64,000 nt of DNA from Endobugula sp965225895 (lineage in GTDB: Bacteria; Pseudomonadota; Gammaproteobacteria; Pseudomonadales; Cellvibrionaceae), in NCBI GenBank assembly GCA_965225895.1, contig CBDDBR010000011.1, positions 496,001 to 560,000 on the forward strand, in the 5' to 3' direction. Shown piece by piece: positions 51,667 through 61,390 of the stretch. A program made the translations under genes and the position numbers. Below the pieces are notes generated by a model that searched no databases, was not told the DNA's origin, and saw nothing but the letters and a program-made list of their open reading frames with translations. The stretch's first letter is position 1; the number at the start of each line of letters is the position of its first letter.

Positions 51667-53160
51667 ATGACTGTTCGTACTCGTATTGCGCCATCACCCA
51701 CAGGTGATCCCCACGTAGGCACTGCTTACATCGCACTATTTAACCTTTGTTTTGCACGTCAGCATGGCGGCGAATTTATTTTACGTATCGAAGATACCGA
51801 CCAAGCACGTTCTACTCCAGAATCAGAACAAGCCATTTACGATAGTTTGCGTTGGTTAGGTTTAGACTGGGCAGAAGGCCCCGATGTTGGGGGTGATTAC
51901 GGCCCTTACCGCCAAAGTGAGCGTGGTGATATTTATGCAAAATACGCACAGCAACTGGTCGATGCAGGCCATGCCTTTTATTGCTACCGCACCACCGAAG
52001 AATTAGACGAGCTACGCAACGCCCGCCGTGAGCAGGGTGGTTTTGCCGCATTAAAACCCAGCGAACTAAAATTACCCGACGACGAAGTAGCGAAACGCAA
52101 AGCCGCAGACATGCCTTACGTGATTCGCATGAATGTCCCCGAAGGTGAAGGCCCTTGTCCTGTAGATGACATGCTACGTGGCACTATTGAGCTTGATTGG
52201 GGGCAAATCGACGCACAAATTTTACTTAAATCAGACGGTATGCCCACCTACCATTTAGCCAACGTGGTAGACGATCACCTCATGGAAATCACTCACGTGA
52301 TTCGTGGTGAAGAATGGATCAACTCAGCGCCTAAGCATAAACTGCTGTATGAATATTTTGGCTGGGATATGCCGCAACTATGCCACTTGCCACTACTGCG
52401 TAATACCGATAAATCAAAACTCAGTAAGCGTAAAAACCCCACCAGTATTTTGTATTATCAAAAAATGGGCTACTTGCCAGAAGGTCTTATCAATTACCTT
52501 GGCCGTATGGGTTGGTCAATGCCTGACGAGCGTGAAAAATTCACTCTTGATGAAATGGTCGAAGCCTTTGATATTCAGCGAGTATCCCTAGGTGGGCCTA
52601 TTTTTGATGTAGAAAAACTCTCGTGGCTCAATGGCTTATGGATTCGTGAAGAATTCACCACCGAACAGCTCGCACAACGATTGCACGATTGGGCACTAAA
52701 CCAAGACAGTATTCGTGCAGTATTACCCCACGCCCAAGCGCGTATGGAAACCCTAAGCGACTTCTCGCCGCTTACCTCGTTTTTATACGCAGGCATGTTA
52801 CCCGTCGAAAAAGCCAAGTACGACGAACTTAAAGTCACCGAAGACCAGCTCAAACAAGTATTACAATTTGTACTGTGGCGCTTAGAAAACCTAAGAGACT
52901 GGAACCGCGACGCGATTTTTGCGGAGCTAAAAGCACTGGCCGACAGCATGGAAATTAAGCTGAAGGACTTTTTAGCCCCGTTGTTTATCGCCATATCAGG
53001 CACCACCGCCTCATTCTCAGTGATGGATGCCATGGTACTGCTAGGCTCTGACATGTCGCGGGCAAGAGTGCGCTACGCATTACAGGGTTTATATGGCGAG
53101 ATTGGTAAAAAACAGCTCAAAAAATTAGAGAAAGCCTACCAAGCACTAAACAACGCCTAA
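51667..53160 (+). CDS. gltX: Glutamyl-tRNA synthetase
   Basis: Class I aminoacyl-tRNA synthetase of 497 residues. The HIGH-equivalent is HVGT at 16-19 (PTGDPHVGTAY) and the KLSKR loop is near residue 240. The frame opens at 51622, but the ATG at 51667 gives the usual MTVRTRIAPSPTG start and lies just after the TATAAT promoter. The C-terminal helical anticodon-binding domain is complete. tRNA-Ala follows, as in related bacteria. Confidence 0.96.
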   Translation: MTVRTRIAPSPTGDPHVGTAYIALFNLCFARQHGGEFILRIEDTDQARSTPESEQAIYDSLRWLGLDWAEGPDVGGDYGPYRQSERGDIYAKYAQQLVDAGHAFYCYRTTEELDELRNARREQGGFAALKPSELKLPDDEVAKRKAADMPYVIRMNVPEGEGPCPVDDMLRGTIELDWGQIDAQILLKSDGMPTYHLANVVDDHLMEITHVIRGEEWINSAPKHKLLYEYFGWDMPQLCHLPLLRNTDKSKLSKRKNPTSILYYQKMGYLPEGLINYLGRMGWSMPDEREKFTLDEMVEAFDIQRVSLGGPIFDVEKLSWLNGLWIREEFTTEQLAQRLHDWALNQDSIRAVLPHAQARMETLSDFSPLTSFLYAGMLPVEKAKYDELKVTEDQLKQVLQFVLWRLENLRDWNRDAIFAELKALADSMEIKLKDFLAPLFIAISGTTASFSVMDAMVLLGSDMSRARVRYALQGLYGEIGKKQLKKLEKAYQALNNA

Positions 53161-53220
53161 GCAAGTCATAAATCACTTGTCAGCATTCCGCCTAATAGGT
53201 AGAATGCCGCCACCCAATTA

Positions 53221-53296
53221 GGGGCCTTAGCTCAGCTGGGAGAGCGCAACACTGGCAGTGTTGAGGTCAGCGGTTCGATCCCGCTAGGCTCCACCA
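53221..53296 (+). tRNA. tRNA-Ala(GGC)
   Basis: 76 nt, cloverleaf complete with an encoded CCA. The anticodon GGC is at 53254-53256 in the loop CTGGCAG closed by CAACA/TGTTG. The acceptor stem keeps the alanine identity pair G3-U70. A terminator follows 4 nt later. Confidence 0.97.
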
Positions 53297-53300
53297 AACA

Positions 53301-53331
53301 AAAACCCTCGCACATTGTGCGGGGGTTTTTT
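53301..53331 (+). terminator. tRNA-Ala terminator
   Basis: AAAACCCTCGCAC pairs with GTGCGGGGGTTTT (one T-G pair), 3-nt loop, then T6. Confidence 0.93.
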
Positions 53332-53386
53332 GTTTGTGGTATAAAAGGTTTTGCTCTTTTGATTAACAAATAGGTGCGGTGGCGAT

Positions 53387-53755
53387 ATGAATATTCATCC
53401 CATTAAACATGAAGCCGATTACGAAACGGCACTAGAACGTATAATGGCTTTAATGGATGCAGAAACTGACACTCCAGAAGGCGATGAGCTAGATATACTA
53501 GCTACATTGGTTGAAGCCTATGAAGCTAAACATCACGTTATTGAAACACCGAACCCCATCGAGGCGATTCGTTTTCGTATGCAACAATACGGCCTTAAAG
53601 ATAAAGACTTAGTACCTTATATTGGGCATACTGGCCGCGTATCAGAAGTGTTAAATTGTCGACGTAAGCTCACCATTACTATGATACGTAAATTGCATAA
53701 AGGCTTACAAATCCCCACAGGTAGTCTTATAAAAGATTACCCGTTGGTTTCATAA
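53387..53755 (+). CDS. Orphan HigA-type antitoxin (HTH)
   Basis: A 122-residue protein of the HigA/COG5499 group: an N-terminal toxin-binding helical region (1-60) and a C-terminal HTH (LKDKDLVPYIGHTGRVSEVLN, ending in NCRRKLTITMIRKLHKGLQIP). HigB toxins normally precede such genes, but only 90 nt separate this ATG from tRNA-Ala and no toxin ORF is present on either side. It is therefore an orphan antitoxin or a regulator. AGGTG lies 10 nt before the ATG. Confidence 0.82.
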   Translation: MNIHPIKHEADYETALERIMALMDAETDTPEGDELDILATLVEAYEAKHHVIETPNPIEAIRFRMQQYGLKDKDLVPYIGHTGRVSEVLNCRRKLTITMIRKLHKGLQIPTGSLIKDYPLVS

Positions 53756-53760
53756 CAGTA

Positions 53761-53783
53761 TAAAAGGGCTTCGACCCCTTTAA
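53761..53783. repeat. REP-like palindrome, left border of the RM region
   Basis: TAAAAGGG and CCCTTTAA with a CTTCGACC-type centre. Its reverse complement matches the element at 60998-61020 in 20 of 23 positions, so the two flank the RM operon as an imperfect inverted pair. It may also act as a terminator for the antitoxin. A nearby run of TTTAATCAC units (53788-53812) looks like a short decayed repeat. Confidence 0.6.
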
Positions 53784-53945
53784 TCACGGACTCCTTTAAT
53801 CACTTTAATCAAGCGGTTCATCATCGTCATTAGGATAGCGATTCTAATTCGCTTGTTGTACTCTTCGTTATCGCTCAATATTTTGAATGTGCTAGGTTGT
53901 ACATAAATAATAATTCGAATTAAAAAATATCTAAGGATACACCAC

Positions 53946-56597
53946 TTGAACAAACAACAACTCGCCGCCAAAATCTGGGAATCCGCTAATCAAATGCGGT
54001 CAAAGATCGAAGCCAACGAATACAAAGACTACATTCTCGGGTTTATCTTCTACAAATACCTGTCTGATCAGCAAATTAAATTCGCTAAAGCCCAAGGCAT
54101 GAGCGATGCCGACATCGCCGCCTTAACTGAACAAGACGCAGAAACCGTTGAATACATTCAAAAAGACCTTGGCTACTTTATCAGCTACGACAACCTATTC
54201 AGCACATGGCTTGCCAAAGGCAGTGACTTTGATGTATCCAACGTACGCGATGCACTATCAGCCTTTGAGCGCTTAATTCACACCAATCACAAAAAACTGT
54301 TTGATAATATTTTTAATACCTTGCAGACAGGTTTGAGTAAACTCGGTGAAAACGCCGCCAAGCAAACCAAAGCCATCAGCGAGTTGCTGCAACTGATTAA
54401 AGACATCCCGATGGATGGACGCCAAGACTACGATGTGCTGGGCTATATCTATGAATACCTGATTGAAAAATTCGCTGCCAATGCAGGCAAGAAAGCAGGG
54501 GAGTTTTATACTCCGCACGAAGTCTCATTATTAATGTCAGACATCATCGCCAACCACCTGAAAGACCGCGATAAAATCCGCATTTACGACCCTACATCGG
54601 GTAGTGGCTCGCTGCTCATCAACATTGGTAACAGCCTTGCCAAACACGTGGATAGCATCAACAACATTGAATACTACGCTCAAGAGCTAAAAGCCAATAC
54701 CTACAACCTCACTCGTATGAACTTAGTCATGCGTGGCATTATTCCTGAAAACATCATCACCCGTAATGGCGACACCCTAGAAGAAGACTGGCCGTTTTTT
54801 GATGAGAATGATCCTGTTGGTTCGTATAACCCTTTATATGTCGATGCTGTGGTCTCCAACCCACCTTACTCACAAAAATGGGACCCAGAACATAAAGACG
54901 CCGACCCGCGTTATTCGCGCTTTGGCCTCGCCCCCAAAACCAAAGCCGATTACGCCTTTTTATTGCATGACCTTTACCATTTAAGACCCCACGGCATCAT
55001 GTGTATTGTGTTGCCCCATGGCGTGTTATTCCGTGGGGGTGAAGAAGGTAAAATTCGTAAAAACCTGATCGAAAACAACCATATTGATGCCATCATTGGC
55101 CTGCCTGCCAATATCTTTTTTGGCACCGGTATTCCCACTATCATCATGGTGCTACGCCAACAACGTGGCAGTATTGAACAGCCAGAGACAGACGTATTAA
55201 TTGTTGATGCCAGCAAACACTTTAAAAAAGAAGGCAAAAACAACAAACTGCAAGCATCGGATATTAAACGCATCACCGATGCCGTGGTATCAAGGCAACA
55301 CCTGCCTAAATACGCCCAAGTCGTCAGCAAAAAAACGATTCAGGCCAACGACTACAACCTGAATATTCCGCGCTATGTCGATTCAGCCGCCGCCAGTGAA
55401 AGCTGGGATTTACACGCCACCATGCTGGGCGGTATTCCGCAAAGTGAAGTGGATGCAATGGCTGATTACTGGCAGGCTTTACCTGCCTTACAAACCACCC
55501 TGTTTAAACAAAAGAACGCAGGTTACTGTGAATTGAATAGCGAGCTACAAATAACGCCCGAGCAACTCAAACACACCATTACCCAACATGCCGATGTGCA
55601 AGCCTTTGCCCAAGCCTACCGCCAAGCCTTTACAGGTTTTGATGGCTATTTAACCGAGCAGCTTATTACAAACTGGCAAAGCGTTAACCGCAAACAGCAA
55701 GAAGAAACCTTAAGCCTTAACCTGTTTAACCGCTTAAAACCGATCGCATTAATTGATCAATACCACGCCTACCAACTGCTGAATAACCACTGGCAAACCA
55801 TCAGCACCGATTTAGAAATACTGCAAACCGAAGGCTTTGCCGCCAGCAAGCAAGTAGATCCTAATATTGTGATTAAAAAGAAAAACGGCAAAGACACCGA
55901 GGTACAGGATGGCTGGTTAGGCCATCTACTGCCATTTGAATTAGTGCAACAAACCCACTTAAGCGCAGAGCTGCAAGCTCTCAAGGACAAACAAAACCGC
56001 CTTGCGGACATCAGCGCCGAGGTTGATGCCGTTTTAGATGGCCTCAGCGAAGACGACAAAGAACAAGGTCTCGCCGATGAAACCATTAAAGAAAGTGCCG
56101 ATGGCTTTAATAATGCCACCGTGGCTAAAGCCGCTAAACAGATTAAAGCCGAACTAAAAGCCAATGGATTGAAAATAGACAGTCTTGGATCAGAAAGCTA
56201 TGAAGCCAGCATCATTAAAGTGGATGCACTGAACAGCGAAGAAAAAGCCCTGAAAAAAGCCATTCAAACAGACAGCGACGCCCTACACTTACAAACCAAA
56301 ACCACCATCGAAAACCTCAGCGATGAGCAAGTGAGTGAGCTTCTGGAGTTAAAATGGATTGCGCCACTGTTAAGCGAACTCAATCAACTGCCTAATGCGG
56401 TGATAAATGACTTAACAAACCGTGTGCAAAACCTAGCCGATAAATACGCCACCACATACGCCGATGTTGCTGCCGATATTAAAACTACCGAGCAAAGTTT
56501 GGCGGCCATGCTGGATGACTTAACAGGTAACGAGTTTGACCAACAAGGCTTGGCTGAATTGAAAGCGCTATTACTGAATGAAGAGTCGCAAGGTTGA
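53946..56597 (+). CDS. hsdM: Type I restriction-modification methyltransferase HsdM
   Basis: N6-adenine methyltransferase of the type I complex. 883 residues, against about 500-530 for EcoKI-type HsdM: after the catalytic part (HsdM_N at 5-140; motif I DPTSGSGSLL at 215-224; NPPY at 305-308) lies an extension of some 370 residues with coiled-coil character. The start is TTG at 53946, chosen because AAGGA sits 8 nt upstream and no ATG fits. hsdS follows after 5 nt. Confidence 0.93.
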   Translation: MNKQQLAAKIWESANQMRSKIEANEYKDYILGFIFYKYLSDQQIKFAKAQGMSDADIAALTEQDAETVEYIQKDLGYFISYDNLFSTWLAKGSDFDVSNVRDALSAFERLIHTNHKKLFDNIFNTLQTGLSKLGENAAKQTKAISELLQLIKDIPMDGRQDYDVLGYIYEYLIEKFAANAGKKAGEFYTPHEVSLLMSDIIANHLKDRDKIRIYDPTSGSGSLLINIGNSLAKHVDSINNIEYYAQELKANTYNLTRMNLVMRGIIPENIITRNGDTLEEDWPFFDENDPVGSYNPLYVDAVVSNPPYSQKWDPEHKDADPRYSRFGLAPKTKADYAFLLHDLYHLRPHGIMCIVLPHGVLFRGGEEGKIRKNLIENNHIDAIIGLPANIFFGTGIPTIIMVLRQQRGSIEQPETDVLIVDASKHFKKEGKNNKLQASDIKRITDAVVSRQHLPKYAQVVSKKTIQANDYNLNIPRYVDSAAASESWDLHATMLGGIPQSEVDAMADYWQALPALQTTLFKQKNAGYCELNSELQITPEQLKHTITQHADVQAFAQAYRQAFTGFDGYLTEQLITNWQSVNRKQQEETLSLNLFNRLKPIALIDQYHAYQLLNNHWQTISTDLEILQTEGFAASKQVDPNIVIKKKNGKDTEVQDGWLGHLLPFELVQQTHLSAELQALKDKQNRLADISAEVDAVLDGLSEDDKEQGLADETIKESADGFNNATVAKAAKQIKAELKANGLKIDSLGSESYEASIIKVDALNSEEKALKKAIQTDSDALHLQTKTTIENLSDEQVSELLELKWIAPLLSELNQLPNAVINDLTNRVQNLADKYATTYADVAADIKTTEQSLAAMLDDLTGNEFDQQGLAELKALLLNEESQG

Positions 56598-56602
56598 ACG
56601 GT

Positions 56603-57820
56603 ATGAGTGCAGAACAACACGCTAACAAAAATCAGCCTGCGATTCGGTTTAAGGGGTTTAGTGGGGAGTGGGAGGAGAAGACATTTTCCAGCATCGCTCT
56701 AAGAGTAACTTTTTTTTCTGGCAATGAAGACCTACCGAGACTTGAGTACGAAGATATTAACTCTGGTCAAGGAACGCTTAATAAGAACATTTTTGAAAAA
56801 GAAAGTAATAAGTTTGGTATAGAGTTTAATCAAGGTGATGTCCTTTTCGGTAAACTTAGACCATATCTAAAAAACTGGTACTTTGCTGATTTTACAGGTT
56901 TAGCTGTTGGTGATTTTTGGGTTTTAAGGTCAACCAAGGGCGTTGGTTGTTTCTTGTATTATTTGATACAAACTAAGCCATATGATGATATTGCAAATCA
57001 ATCAACTGGTACTAAGATGCCACGTTCTGATTGGGGCTTGGTTTCAAACTCTATATTTAAAATCACGGATGATGCGAAAGAGCAAACCCAAATCGGTGAG
57101 TGTTTCCAACAGCTTGACCGCCTGGTTGCCCAGCATCAGCAAAAACACGACAAGCTCAAGCAAATCAAAAAAGCCTTGCTGGAAAAAATGTTCCCGCAAC
57201 AGGGCGCAACCCAACCACAGATTCGATTTAAAGGCTTTAGTGGGGATTGGGAGGAGAAGGCTTTGGGTGAGATTGGTGACTCTTATAGTGGCTTATCAGG
57301 TAAGACTAAGGATGATTTTGGTCATGGTAATGCTCGTTATGTTACTTACATGAACGTGTTTTCGAATTCAGTTACAAACCCATTGCAAGTTGATGCTGTT
57401 GAAATAGATAGAACACAAAATGAGGTTAATGAGGGAGATGTTCTTTTTACAACTTCCTCAGAAACTCCTGATGAAGTCGGTATGTCATCAGTATGGGTTG
57501 CTTCGTCTGAAAATATTTACTTGAATAGTTTTTGTTTTGGCTATCGCCCAAAAGTAGTTTTCGATAATTATTTCTTAGCAAATAATTTAAGAGCACCATA
57601 TTTTAGGAGGCATGTAGTGCTCCTAGCACAGGGAATATCTCGCTATAACATTTCAAAGAACAAAACGATGAGTTTGAGTATTAAAACCCCTGAATTAGCT
57701 GAACAAACCCAAATAGGTAACTTCTTCCAACAGCTCGATACGCTGATCAAGCAACAACACACCCAACTCACCCAACTCAACAACATTAAGCAATCATTGC
57801 TTAATAAAATGTTTGTTTAA
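56603..57820 (+). CDS. hsdS: Type I restriction-modification specificity subunit HsdS
   Basis: 405 residues, with two target recognition domains, each beginning with the same block QP-I-RFKGFSG-WEEK (residues 11-26 and 204-219), and two conserved coiled-coil spacers, EQTQIGxxFQQLDxLxxQ and on (about 164-200 and at the C-terminus). The two blocks are also near-identical at DNA level: 36 of 40 bases (56641-56680 and 57220-57259). ATG at 56603 follows AAGG with proper spacing. The sequence recognised cannot be deduced. Confidence 0.92.
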   Translation: MSAEQHANKNQPAIRFKGFSGEWEEKTFSSIALRVTFFSGNEDLPRLEYEDINSGQGTLNKNIFEKESNKFGIEFNQGDVLFGKLRPYLKNWYFADFTGLAVGDFWVLRSTKGVGCFLYYLIQTKPYDDIANQSTGTKMPRSDWGLVSNSIFKITDDAKEQTQIGECFQQLDRLVAQHQQKHDKLKQIKKALLEKMFPQQGATQPQIRFKGFSGDWEEKALGEIGDSYSGLSGKTKDDFGHGNARYVTYMNVFSNSVTNPLQVDAVEIDRTQNEVNEGDVLFTTSSETPDEVGMSSVWVASSENIYLNSFCFGYRPKVVFDNYFLANNLRAPYFRRHVVLLAQGISRYNISKNKTMSLSIKTPELAEQTQIGNFFQQLDTLIKQQHTQLTQLNNIKQSLLNKMFV

Positions 57821-57833
57821 ACGGATTTACACC

Positions 57834-60800
57834 ATGATCGAATTTAAAAAAGAAGCCGAGTTTGAAGCCGCCTTAATTGAGGTGTTGGGTAATAAAGGTT
57901 GGGAAAACGAAATTATTCACAACCCAACTGAGGCGGAGTTACTCGAAAACTGGGCGGCGATTTTATTTAATAATAATCGCGGGGTAGATCGTCTCAATGA
58001 AGTGCCTCTAACCGACACCGAAATGCAGCAGATTATTGAGCAGATTCGTGAGCTAAAAACGCCGCTAAAACTCAATGGCTTTATTAACGGTAAAACCGTC
58101 AATATTACCCGCGATAACCCTGCCGATGCCTTGCATTTGGGTAAAGAAATCAGTTTAGAAATTTACGACCGCCAAGCCATTGCCGCCGGTTCTAGCCGTT
58201 ATCAAATTGTGCAGCAGCCCCGTTTTGATAAAGGCAGTGATAAAAAATCATCGCTCATGCGTGACCGCCGTGGTGATGTGTTGTTACTTATTAACGGTAT
58301 GCCGTTGATTCATATTGAATTAAAACGCAGTGGCGTACCCGTGAGCCATGCCACCAATCAAATCCAAAAGTATTCCGATGAAGGCGTGTTCACGGGTTTG
58401 TTTGCCTTGGTGCAGGTGTTTGTGGCGATGACGCCGAGCGAAACCCGTTATTTCGCCAATCCCAGTATGGAGGGCAGTTTTAACCCAGCTTATTTCTTTA
58501 ATTGGGCAGATGTAAACAACGAACCCATGAACCATTGGAAAGACATCGCCTCAACCCTATTGTCGATCCCTATGGCGCATCAGCTTATTGGTTTTTATAC
58601 CGTTGCCGATGGCTCTGATGGGGTGCTGAAAGTGATGCGTAGTTATCAGTATTACGCCGCCAATGCCATTTCCGATAAGGTGTCTAAAACTCATTGGGCG
58701 GATAAAAACCGCTTGGGCGGTTATGTGTGGCACACCACGGGTTCGGGTAAAACCATGACCAGTTTTAAATCAGCACAGTTGATTGCCAACTCGAAAGATG
58801 CCGATAAGGTAATTTTTTTGGTGGATCGCATAGAATTGGGCGATCAGTCCTTTCGTGAATACAACGCCTTTGCCGCCGATAATGAGACGGTACAAGCCAC
58901 CAACAGCACCCATGCCTTAATTACTAAACTTAAAAGTGATGACTTTGCCAATACCTTAATCGTTAGCTCGATTCAAAAAATGAGCAACATTAAACAAGAA
59001 GCCAACGATGAAGGCATCAGTTTGCAAAGCCACGATATTGAGCAGATCAATAATAAGCGTATTGTGTTTATTGTCGATGAAGCGCATCGCTCTACCTTTG
59101 GCGATATGTTAATCACCATTAAACACACCTTTACCACGGCGATATTTTTTGGCTTTACGGGTACGCCGATTCACGATGAAAACCAGAAAAAAAACACCAC
59201 CACGGCGATGGTGTTTGGTGATGAATTACATCGTTACAGCATTGCCGATGGCATACGCGATAAAAACGTATTGGGTTTTGATCCGTACATGGTCGAAACC
59301 TTTAGAGCGAAAGACCTACGCCGTGAGATTGGGTTAATCAAAGCCAAAGCAAGCACCGAAGCCGAGGTGTTTGGCGACCCCAAAAAAACGGCTATTTTTA
59401 ACCGCTATATGAACGATGTGCCAATGGCAGGCTATACCGATAAAAGCGGTAAGTACGTGAAAGGTATAGAAGATGATGTACCAAAATCACAATACGGCGA
59501 ACTACACCACAGTGTGGTGGTAGCCGATATTAAGGCGAATTGGCTCACGCTCAGCCAAGGTAATAAATTTCATGGGATTTTGGCGACGGCGAGTATTCCC
59601 GATGCGATTGCGTATTATCGCTTGATAAAAATTGCCATGCCTACGCTAAAAATCACCGCCTTATTTGACCCGCATGAAAACGAAGGTGCAGACCCAGCGG
59701 ATACTGTATTTAAACAAAACGGTTTGCTGGAAATTATCGACGACTATAACCAGCGTTATGGGCAAAAGTTTGATTTAGCTAATCACGGTAAATTTAAAAA
59801 AGATTTATCGGCACGTTTGGCACATAAAAAACCCTATGTACGCATTGCCCATGAGCCTGCGCAACAATTAGATTTATTGATTGTGGTTGACCAAATGCTA
59901 ACGGGCTTTGATTCTAAATGGTTGAACACCTTGTATTTGGATAAGGTGCTGCGCTATGAAAATATCATTCAAGCCTTTTCACGCACTAATCGCTTGTTTG
60001 GGCCAGATAAACCCTTTGGCACGATTCGCTATTATCGTTATCCGCATACCATGCAGCGCAATATTGATGATGCGGTGGAAGCCTATTCGGGCAATAAGGT
60101 CACAGGTTTGTTTGTAGATCAACTCGAATCGAACCTGAAAAAATTCAATGACTGCTATGCGAATATTAGTGATCTATTTTTTCATGCAGGGGTGGATAAT
60201 TTTGAAAAGCTACCCGATGAGAATACTGAACGCGGTCAGTTTGCTAAATTGTTCCGTGAACTCAACCAATATTTAGAAGCGGCGAAAATTCAAGGTTTTG
60301 TGTGGGAAAACGACACAGTGCTCAGCTGCGATGAAAACACCTATTTGATTTTAGCGCTGCGTTATAAAGAACTATTAGGTGATGGCAGTGGCAGTGGCAG
60401 TAGTGGCGAGGGCGATGATGTGCCCTTTGATATTGCAGGTCATTTAACCGAAATTGACACCGGCAAAATTGACGCTGACTATATGAACAGTCGCTTCGAT
60501 AAGTTTTTAAGAACCCGTGCCGAAGGGGCAGATGCTGATGCGATGCAGCAAACGATAGATGAGCTGCATAAATCGTTTGCTAGTTTGAGCCAAGAAGAGC
60601 AAAAGTACGCGGAGATATTCTTGCGTGACGTGCAGCGTGGCGATATAACGCCTGAAGTGGGCAAAACATTTAGAGACTATATTACCGAGTACCAAAACAA
60701 TGCCAAAAGCAGCCAAGTGCGTGCTTTGGTGAAGTTGTTAGCGATTGATGAAACGGATTTTAATGAAAAGCTCGATGCGATTATGAGTACTAAAGTCACC

Positions 60801-60977
60801 GATGCTAATATCAACGAATTTGGTCGCTTTGATGCATTAAAAAAAGGCGTGGATAAAATCAAAGCAAAGGCCTATTTTGAACAGAAAGAAGGCGTGAGTA
60901 TTCCGGAATTTAAAGTGAATATCAAAATGGATAAAATGCTTCGAGACTTTATTTTTCAGGGAGGGGTTAATTGTTAA
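57834..60977 (+). CDS. hsdR: Type I restriction endonuclease subunit HsdR
   Basis: A 1047-residue motor and nuclease. The PD-(D/E)xK nuclease region shows D148 and E162-K164 (IELK), the superfamily-2 motor has Walker A TTGSGKT (301-307) and DEAH at 415-418, and helicase motifs such as DQMLTGFDSKWLNT and AFSRTNR follow. I use the ATG at 57834, 13 bp after the hsdS stop; an in-frame TTG at 57813 overlapping hsdS would add seven residues. Complete and probably active. Confidence 0.94.
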   Translation: MIEFKKEAEFEAALIEVLGNKGWENEIIHNPTEAELLENWAAILFNNNRGVDRLNEVPLTDTEMQQIIEQIRELKTPLKLNGFINGKTVNITRDNPADALHLGKEISLEIYDRQAIAAGSSRYQIVQQPRFDKGSDKKSSLMRDRRGDVLLLINGMPLIHIELKRSGVPVSHATNQIQKYSDEGVFTGLFALVQVFVAMTPSETRYFANPSMEGSFNPAYFFNWADVNNEPMNHWKDIASTLLSIPMAHQLIGFYTVADGSDGVLKVMRSYQYYAANAISDKVSKTHWADKNRLGGYVWHTTGSGKTMTSFKSAQLIANSKDADKVIFLVDRIELGDQSFREYNAFAADNETVQATNSTHALITKLKSDDFANTLIVSSIQKMSNIKQEANDEGISLQSHDIEQINNKRIVFIVDEAHRSTFGDMLITIKHTFTTAIFFGFTGTPIHDENQKKNTTTAMVFGDELHRYSIADGIRDKNVLGFDPYMVETFRAKDLRREIGLIKAKASTEAEVFGDPKKTAIFNRYMNDVPMAGYTDKSGKYVKGIEDDVPKSQYGELHHSVVVADIKANWLTLSQGNKFHGILATASIPDAIAYYRLIKIAMPTLKITALFDPHENEGADPADTVFKQNGLLEIIDDYNQRYGQKFDLANHGKFKKDLSARLAHKKPYVRIAHEPAQQLDLLIVVDQMLTGFDSKWLNTLYLDKVLRYENIIQAFSRTNRLFGPDKPFGTIRYYRYPHTMQRNIDDAVEAYSGNKVTGLFVDQLESNLKKFNDCYANISDLFFHAGVDNFEKLPDENTERGQFAKLFRELNQYLEAAKIQGFVWENDTVLSCDENTYLILALRYKELLGDGSGSGSSGEGDDVPFDIAGHLTEIDTGKIDADYMNSRFDKFLRTRAEGADADAMQQTIDELHKSFASLSQEEQKYAEIFLRDVQRGDITPEVGKTFRDYITEYQNNAKSSQVRALVKLLAIDETDFNEKLDAIMSTKVTDANINEFGRFDALKKGVDKIKAKAYFEQKEGVSIPEFKVNIKMDKMLRDFIFQGGVNC

Positions 60978-60997
60978 GCTAATTGACACGCCCTAAA

Positions 60998-61020
60998 TTA
61001 AAGGGGGCAGAGCCCTTTTA
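60998..61020. repeat. REP-like palindrome, right border of the RM region, and hsdR terminator
   Basis: TTAAAGGGG-GCAG-AGCCCTTTTA. It can fold GGGC-AGA-GCCC with flanking A-T pairs and a T4 tail, so it can end the hsdR transcript. Its match to the left border element is 20 of 23 positions in inverted orientation. Confidence 0.65.
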
Positions 61021-61132
61021 CATTCGTTATCTTTTTCTAATGCTACCTTTTCTTAGATGTTTAACAGATTTTTTCTAGGCAATAAAGCATATCCCTTTGT
61101 ATATCTGCTGTAACCTTTTAGGTTGCATTTTC

Positions 61133-61161
61133 TTGCGTGTTATCTCAATCTGTTTTATAGT
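61133..61161 (+). promoter_or_regulatory. Promoter of the higBA remnant
   Basis: -35 TTGCGT (61133-61138), 17-bp spacer, -10 TATAGT (61156-61161). Start near 61168, about 20 bp before the higB ATG. HigA proteins usually repress such promoters. Confidence 0.65.
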
Positions 61162-61188
61162 GTAACCAAATGGGTGACGGAACATGCC

Positions 61189-61375
61189 ATGGCAATTAAA
61201 AGTTTTAAGCATAAGGGATTGGAGAACTTTTTCTATGATGGAAGTACGAAAGGAATTAATGCCAAGCATACCGATAAGTTGGCGATGCGCAATTGATGTA
61301 TCAGGTGCTTGGCGCTTAACGTTTGAATTTGATGGCACTGATGCCATTGTGGTGGATTATGAGCAATACCATTAA
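61189..61375 (+). pseudogene. higB: Decayed HigB toxin (RelE-like) pseudogene
   Basis: The N-terminal part starts at ATG 61189 and reads MAIKSFKHKGLENFFYDGST, typical of HigB mRNA interferases, but stops at a TGA (61294-61296) after 35 codons. The C-terminal family end (GAWRLTFEFDGTDAIVVDYEQYH) is found in a different frame and ends at 61375. About 30 codons of the family's usual middle part, including the KLKG/GxWS region, are missing. Therefore a non-multiple-of-three internal deletion killed the toxin. The ribosome site and promoter upstream look intact. Confidence 0.82.
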
Positions 61376-61390
61376 GAGTGAGCGAAAACA

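Noticed and set aside
53221..61020. RM region as a tRNA-Ala integrated genomic island
   Set aside because: No integrase gene and no second copy of the tRNA 3' end were seen. Acquisition is possible, but att sites are not supported.
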